A stretch of DNA of 30,316 bases, taken from the IMG/VR virus record IMGVR_UViG_3300020176_000061, positions 1-30,316 of that record; one strand, given 5' to 3'. The position numbers and the translations under genes are program-made. The notes under the pieces were generated by a model. The model did not search any database, was not told the origin of the DNA, and worked only from the letters and a program-made list of their open reading frames with translations. This stretch comes from a virus. This document shows, piece after piece, positions 26,416 through 30,316 of the stretch; position 1 is the first letter of the stretch; each line of letters begins with the position of its first letter.

Positions 26416-27258
26416 TTACGAATGCATCATCCAATCTACACCTTCGTCTCCCTTAATCTCTTCTTCTATAATACTAAGTTCATCATCTCCCATCGACTTA
26501 ATAGCATCATAATCAAAATCGACATTACCGGGTAAAGCAAACTTAAAGATTCCAAGTTTAGTACCGATAGATTGTTTAATTTTAGCGCTAACATATCTAA
26601 AGAAAATCTCATCTTCATATAACGCGCAATCAGGAATAGTTTCGTAAATCTCCAGAATAACATCACCCTTTGGTGTATCTCCTAAAAACTTAAGTTCACC
26701 AGTTAAACTGGAATATGCATAAGAAATGGGGTTCTCTAGGATCTGTCTAGACAAATCTGCCATTGAAGCATTCAATACATAGTATTGCAATTCTTCTGCA
26801 GCCTCAGCCATTCCAGAACCTTCATACATACCTCTAAACAACATTCTCTCCATTGAGAAGTCACCACCAGACTGGAATCTAAGATCTAATCCACCTCCTT
26901 GACCATGGAAACCAGACATTAGGTCATATAATCCATAAACAGAAAATACTCCACCTCCGCCATCTAAACTTGGTCCTGGTAAATTAAGAGTTCTGTGAGA
27001 TTTAAAATAATCACTACTAAATACGCTATTTGGAATATGGTATAAATTCTCTTTTACAGAATATTCATATTTTTTATAAAACCATTTTTTAGCTCTCTTA
27101 ATTATATTAATAATTTCTTTTTGTGGTAAATTAATAGGAACCATACATGCTCCTGTGATATCGTCACCTAATTCATCTAGAAATGCGTTCAAACAGTTTG
27201 CATCAAATTGTCTTCCGGTTGTCAAGTCGTTATTAGACCCGCTTCTAATTTCACTCAT
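26416..27258 (-). CDS. Virion structural protein, possible neck/connector component
   Basis: This 280-aa protein has an N-terminal helical segment with PQKEIINIIKRAKKWFYKKY at about 45-64. A glycine-rich loop region follows (about 92-132: GPSLDGGGGVFSVYGL, FHGQGGG). The C-terminal half reads IFFRYVSAKIKQSIGTKLGI, KFALPGNVDFDY and then an acidic end. The 'A-K-x-x-I-G ... F-x-L-P-G-N' pattern and size suggest a structural protein near the neck or tail terminus, but no family is certain. It is 21 bp upstream of the gp25-like gene and 4 bp downstream of the amidoligase fusion. Placing it as a neck protein is inference with low confidence; being a real virion gene is much more certain. Confidence 0.62.
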   Translation of the reverse strand: MSEIRSGSNNDLTTGRQFDANCLNAFLDELGDDITGACMVPINLPQKEIINIIKRAKKWFYKKYEYSVKENLYHIPNSVFSSDYFKSHRTLNLPGPSLDGGGGVFSVYGLYDLMSGFHGQGGGLDLRFQSGGDFSMERMLFRGMYEGSGMAEAAEELQYYVLNASMADLSRQILENPISYAYSSLTGELKFLGDTPKGDVILEIYETIPDCALYEDEIFFRYVSAKIKQSIGTKLGIFKFALPGNVDFDYDAIKSMGDDELSIIEEEIKGDEGVDWMMHS

Positions 27259-27262
27259 TATA

Positions 27263-28570
27263 TTAGTTTATTTTTTTACTTACTACTATTTCAGTTTCTT
27301 CAAATCTAGCGTCTTTACTTCTAAAGCCCTCTCTAAATATTCCACCTATCATTTTACCTTTAAACATAGTGTCTCTTCCGGCAACATAACAGTTGGTTAA
27401 TTCACAACTTCCATGCGTATAACATGATTCTACTTTAGACTCTTTTACTTTAGTACCTTTATATAGACTACACATCATAACAGCAGAACCATTAACTTCA
27501 CAATTATAAAAACTACAGTTAGTTATATTACCTGTTAATTCACAGTCTATAAATTCAAAATTTTCTAGTAAATAAACCGTTGGAAACTTTCCATCTTTCA
27601 CTTGAACTGCACCATAATCTGAATCGTAGTTTATAATTCCTGCTTCCATAGAACCATTGACCAATAAATCAACAACTCTGTGTTTAAATCTTTCCCAGTG
27701 TACATTAATAATAGTAGGATTACTTTGTAAATCTACTAATATTTCTATATTAGGCCAATGTTTATTGACATTAGTATAATTTTTAAGTGCCTCTGAAATA
27801 GGTTTATTTTTATTTAAAATTCTCTGAAGTTCTATTTTATTTTCAGCTGTAAATCTAGGATCATTACAAGAATGCCACATTTGCATTAAAAAACTCTCAG
27901 TTAAATAAAGTATATTATCAACTTTCTTTTCATAATTTTGACCTCCTAAGTATCTGAATTCTAAATAATTCTTTTCCTTCTTTGAAAAGTTTATTCCATA
28001 GTATTTAGTATCGGCAAATTTAAAATTATTAGATGCAATTTGATTTGCGTCAAAATGAAATGCTTCCCATTTTGGCATTACCCATTTAACACTCTTTGCG
28101 TATGCGGAATTTTCTCTATTAGGAAAGAATTTATAAACTTGTTTTTCATCAAATTCTAAAATAAACTTAAGAACGTTCATTCTAGAAATAAGATCTTTAT
28201 CTTCTAAGAATTTTTTATCGAATGATAAATTAACATGAATTGATGCTCTATCGTTAGTGTATCCGTTTTTAGATATCCAATCTAAAACTTTGTTTACAAC
28301 TATTCTAGCATTTCTATACGGAATAGGTCCTGTAACTAGTTCCATTAGACCTTTTCCACCCGACATATCTGGTTCTATTTTAAATTCTTCTGCAGATGGT
28401 TGGAAATCCGAATGAGCTTTGTCTTCCAACCTAATCTTACGATCTAGAAGCTGAGCCAAAGATTTTTTGGTAGCTTCTAGATCGATATTAGAATAGAATT
28501 CAAATTCAACACCCATAAGTGCTGCATTCAAAATTGATTCCCTTGAAGAATCTATATTTAATTTTTGCAT
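27263..28570 (-). CDS. Amidoligase-family protein fused to a beta-helix/pentapeptide-like C-terminal domain
   Basis: The first 260 or so residues of this 435-aa protein carry the motifs of the putative amidoligase family (glutamine-synthetase/GCS-like fold, which forms amide bonds using ATP). They are GVEFEF at 20-25, EPDMSGGKGLMELVTGP at 66-82 (acidic residues for metal/ATP), IHVNLSF at 111-117 and NYLEFRYLGG at 201-210. After a helical spacer, residues about 335-425 form short repeats rich in Cys, Asn and Gly (FIDCELTGNITNCSFYNCEV, KVKESKVESCYTHGSCELTN), as in right-handed beta-helix or pentapeptide-like proteins. The gene lies between S1 and the baseplate module. The substrate is unknown. 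The target could be a virion protein or a cell-wall/peptide substrate. Confidence 0.72.
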   Translation of the reverse strand: MQKLNIDSSRESILNAALMGVEFEFYSNIDLEATKKSLAQLLDRKIRLEDKAHSDFQPSAEEFKIEPDMSGGKGLMELVTGPIPYRNARIVVNKVLDWISKNGYTNDRASIHVNLSFDKKFLEDKDLISRMNVLKFILEFDEKQVYKFFPNRENSAYAKSVKWVMPKWEAFHFDANQIASNNFKFADTKYYGINFSKKEKNYLEFRYLGGQNYEKKVDNILYLTESFLMQMWHSCNDPRFTAENKIELQRILNKNKPISEALKNYTNVNKHWPNIEILVDLQSNPTIINVHWERFKHRVVDLLVNGSMEAGIINYDSDYGAVQVKDGKFPTVYLLENFEFIDCELTGNITNCSFYNCEVNGSAVMMCSLYKGTKVKESKVESCYTHGSCELTNCYVAGRDTMFKGKMIGGIFREGFRSKDARFEETEIVVSKKIN

Positions 28571-28622
28571 ATTAGATTATGATATTATCGTTTCAATATA
28601 TATCACACTCTCGTTGCAATAG

Positions 28623-29912
28623 TTATTGAGGCATCTTTAAAAAGACTTTCATTGAATCAACATCGATTCTTGTAATTTGAACAGTGATCTTATCACCGGC
28701 CTTAAATACACTCATAACTTCTTCACTTAATTCGCTTACATGTAACAGTCCAGTAACGCCCTCTTCTATTGTAATGAATAGACCATAGTCTTTTTTAGTC
28801 TTAACAGTAGCTTCTATTACAGAAGGAATGGTGTATCTTGATGTGATATCGCTCCATGGATTTACTACGATATTTGCTTTCTGTGTTAACGTAATTTTTG
28901 TATTACTTATGATATCTTTTACCATAAAAGATATTTGATCACCTGGTTTAATTTCTCTAGCTTTAAATTTAGCTAAAGTTTCTTCGTCTAAGTCATTATT
29001 ATGAATCATACCGGTTAGACATTTATTAAACTCTACAAAAACACCATATTTTGCAGTTCCTGTTACATTTCCGGTAAGAGTTTCGCCTTGTGTTTCTTTT
29101 AATGACGATATTTCATTAGGAATTAACGCTTGTAAATATTTTCTATGAGAAACTACCAATGTGCCTCTTTCTGGTGAGAAACTAACTGGCACAACATATA
29201 GTTCTTTACCAATGATGGATGAAAAATCATGCAGTTTATTAATTCCAGCAAGTGATCCTGGCATAAAACACTCAATACCTTGAATCATTACCATGTAACC
29301 TCCATTTTCAATCATATGCGTTACAGTACCCACCCATGCGGTTCCACCTGTTTCTACACCTTCTCTAAGATCCATGAATACGCGATGTTTAACACCTCCG
29401 TGAATTGATCCTAATATATGTGAGTTTTTAGCAAGTTGAGTAATTAAAACAGATGTTTCATCACCTGGTTTTAATGCTTGTATATCAGCAGGTTCTTTAT
29501 CATATTTAACGTATATTAATTCTCTATAACCAATATCAACGCTAATAAATTCAGAACTTACTCCGTAAATTTTACCTTCATGAATTTCACCTACATTTAG
29601 TTTAGTAACTAATTGACCGTATTTACTGTCAAATTCCGTTAGTAAGTCATAAAAATCTTGTGCGTAATCTTCTCTAGAAAAAACTTTATCTCCTCTTAGA
29701 GTTCTGATATGTGGATTGGGTTTTCTTGTTTTAGATGGGCAACTAGCTTCATATGCGTCCCACATAAATTCACCATTTTCATCGTAATAGGATTCGGTGA
29801 CATCCTGTAAATCTTCTTGTGAATTTTCAACTTGATTGTTTACTTCTTCGATTTTAGTTTCCTCGACTTTAACTTCGCCAATTCTAACTCTTTTGTTTTT
29901 TTCGTTGTTCAT
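28623..29912 (-). CDS. Ribosomal protein S1-like protein with four S1 (OB-fold) domains
   Basis: This is a 429-aa protein. An acidic, probably disordered N-terminus (1-60) precedes four S1 RNA-binding repeats at about residues 107-172, 190-258, 277-346 and 363-428. Repeat 3 (GNVTGTAKYGVFVEFNKCLT, then GMIH) and repeat 4 (TVKTKKDYGLFITIEEGVTG, then LLHVSEL) match the S1 core closely. Repeats 1 and 2 are more divergent. E. coli S1 has six repeats. Known S1 binds mRNA and helps ribosome recruitment, and phages occasionally encode ribosomal proteins. Here it probably acts on translation or mRNA during infection. It is co-directional with the structural genes, with an A-rich leader and no Shine-Dalgarno sequence. 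Confidence 0.88.
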   Translation of the reverse strand: MNNEKNKRVRIGEVKVEETKIEEVNNQVENSQEDLQDVTESYYDENGEFMWDAYEASCPSKTRKPNPHIRTLRGDKVFSREDYAQDFYDLLTEFDSKYGQLVTKLNVGEIHEGKIYGVSSEFISVDIGYRELIYVKYDKEPADIQALKPGDETSVLITQLAKNSHILGSIHGGVKHRVFMDLREGVETGGTAWVGTVTHMIENGGYMVMIQGIECFMPGSLAGINKLHDFSSIIGKELYVVPVSFSPERGTLVVSHRKYLQALIPNEISSLKETQGETLTGNVTGTAKYGVFVEFNKCLTGMIHNNDLDEETLAKFKAREIKPGDQISFMVKDIISNTKITLTQKANIVVNPWSDITSRYTIPSVIEATVKTKKDYGLFITIEEGVTGLLHVSELSEEVMSVFKAGDKITVQITRIDVDSMKVFLKMPQ

Positions 29913-29958
29913 TTATTTTTATATTAAAGGTGTAACATAATATATATCTAATTAATTA
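29913..29958. other. AT-rich intergenic gap upstream of the S1-like gene
   Basis: This 46-bp gap contains a 10-bp palindrome TAATTAATTA (29949-29958) and, on the minus strand, AATATAAAAATAAATG at the start of the S1-like gene. The TATAAAA string could be a promoter-like or initiation element. I see no clear terminator. Confidence 0.3.
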
Positions 29959-30303
29959 TTAGAATACCACAGGTACAAAACCAACCATAGGTACTGGACC
30001 CACTGGTGTAGGTATACCTCCTAAATAAAGTAATTTAAATTCCAATAAATGCAAAGCATATGCTGCAGCGACCGCAGTAGAAACCGCAAGTGCAGGTGGC
30101 ATTGGGGCAGGTAATACACTAAATGTTTTACCAGTATTCCAAGCCTTCCTTAAATTATTAGCTAATCTTTTTTTACTGCCATAATATAGCGGTATGTAGA
30201 TACCTGTTAATGGCGGAGGAATTAACGCAGGTAAAGCGGATGGAGTTGGTGCAAAAGGTTTTACTAAACATGCATACCAGTAAGCAATAGTAACGGCTGC
30301 CAT
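29959..30303 (-). CDS. Small Pro/Ala-rich hydrophobic protein, unknown function
   Basis: This 114-aa protein is unusually rich in Pro, Ala and aromatic residues. It begins MAAVTIAYWYACLVKPFAPT and has a basic middle (KKRLANNLRKAW at 44-55). A hydrophobic, possibly membrane-associated segment lies at about 68-88 (MPPALAVSTAVAAAYALHLL), and the end is Gly/Pro/Val-rich. The frame stays open upstream of the ATG to the right edge of the window, so an earlier start outside the window cannot be excluded, although the MAA start fits the ATGGC pattern of neighbouring genes. No family is recognised. Confidence 0.55.
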   Translation of the reverse strand: MAAVTIAYWYACLVKPFAPTPSALPALIPPPLTGIYIPLYYGSKKRLANNLRKAWNTGKTFSVLPAPMPPALAVSTAVAAAYALHLLEFKLLYLGGIPTPVGPVPMVGFVPVVF

Positions 30304-30316
30304 TTCTTCATATGGA

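Noticed and set aside
26466-26666. Overlapping 66-aa minus-strand frame inside the 280-aa gene
   Set aside because: It is an alternate-frame shadow without a plausible leader or conserved features.

Overview
The window is an AT-rich, tightly packed block of phage structural genes. All of them lie on the minus strand, so transcription runs from high to low coordinates. The spine is a contractile-tail (myovirus) baseplate module: a gp25-like wedge/sheath-initiator protein, a gp6-like wedge protein, a small linked protein, a gp7/gpI-like protein, a run of very large fibre and baseplate proteins, and a tail-tube-like protein. Genes are separated by 0 to about 57 bp, many with TAATG-type junctions. 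No tRNA, integrase, CRISPR array or insertion sequence was seen, and no gene-free stretch approaches 300 bp.

The host is probably a member of the Bacteroidota (inference). One fibre protein starts with a BACON-type domain, start codons almost all lack a Shine-Dalgarno sequence and sit in A-rich leaders, and one membrane protein combines an N-terminal membrane anchor with an outer-membrane-like C-terminus ending in Phe. The overall look is a large T4-like marine or environmental phage.

Layout in transcription order. (1) 30303-27263: a Pro/Ala-rich unknown protein, a four-domain ribosomal-protein-S1-like protein, and an amidoligase-family enzyme fused to a beta-helix-like tail. (2) 27258-23911: an unknown neck/connector-like protein, gp25, gp6 and a 93-aa protein. 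(3) 23911-14915: a gp7/gpI-like protein, a short fibre protein, and two large coiled-coil or FnIII-bearing structural proteins. (4) 14857-3757: three consecutive fibre genes carrying long Pro/Thr-rich repeat linkers. They are a 2509-aa protein with cadherin-like and Cys-bracketed domains, a 659-aa collagen-like fibre, and a 516-aa BACON fibre ending in a complete Hint (intein/Hedgehog-like) autoprocessing domain. (5) 3736-1: a possible spanin-like membrane protein, a 687-aa structural protein, a tail-tube-like protein, and a partial gene with a glycine-zipper segment.

The baseplate genes should build the wedges and the large proteins should decorate them as receptor-binding fibres. The most unusual content is a pair of possible covalent-chemistry proteins in one tail operon: the amidoligase fusion, and a Hint domain placed directly after an eight-glycine tract with Ala at the +1 position. 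Also notable are near-identical Pro/Thr repeat DNA shared by adjacent fibre genes and a phage S1 homologue in a genome whose starts look Shine-Dalgarno-independent.
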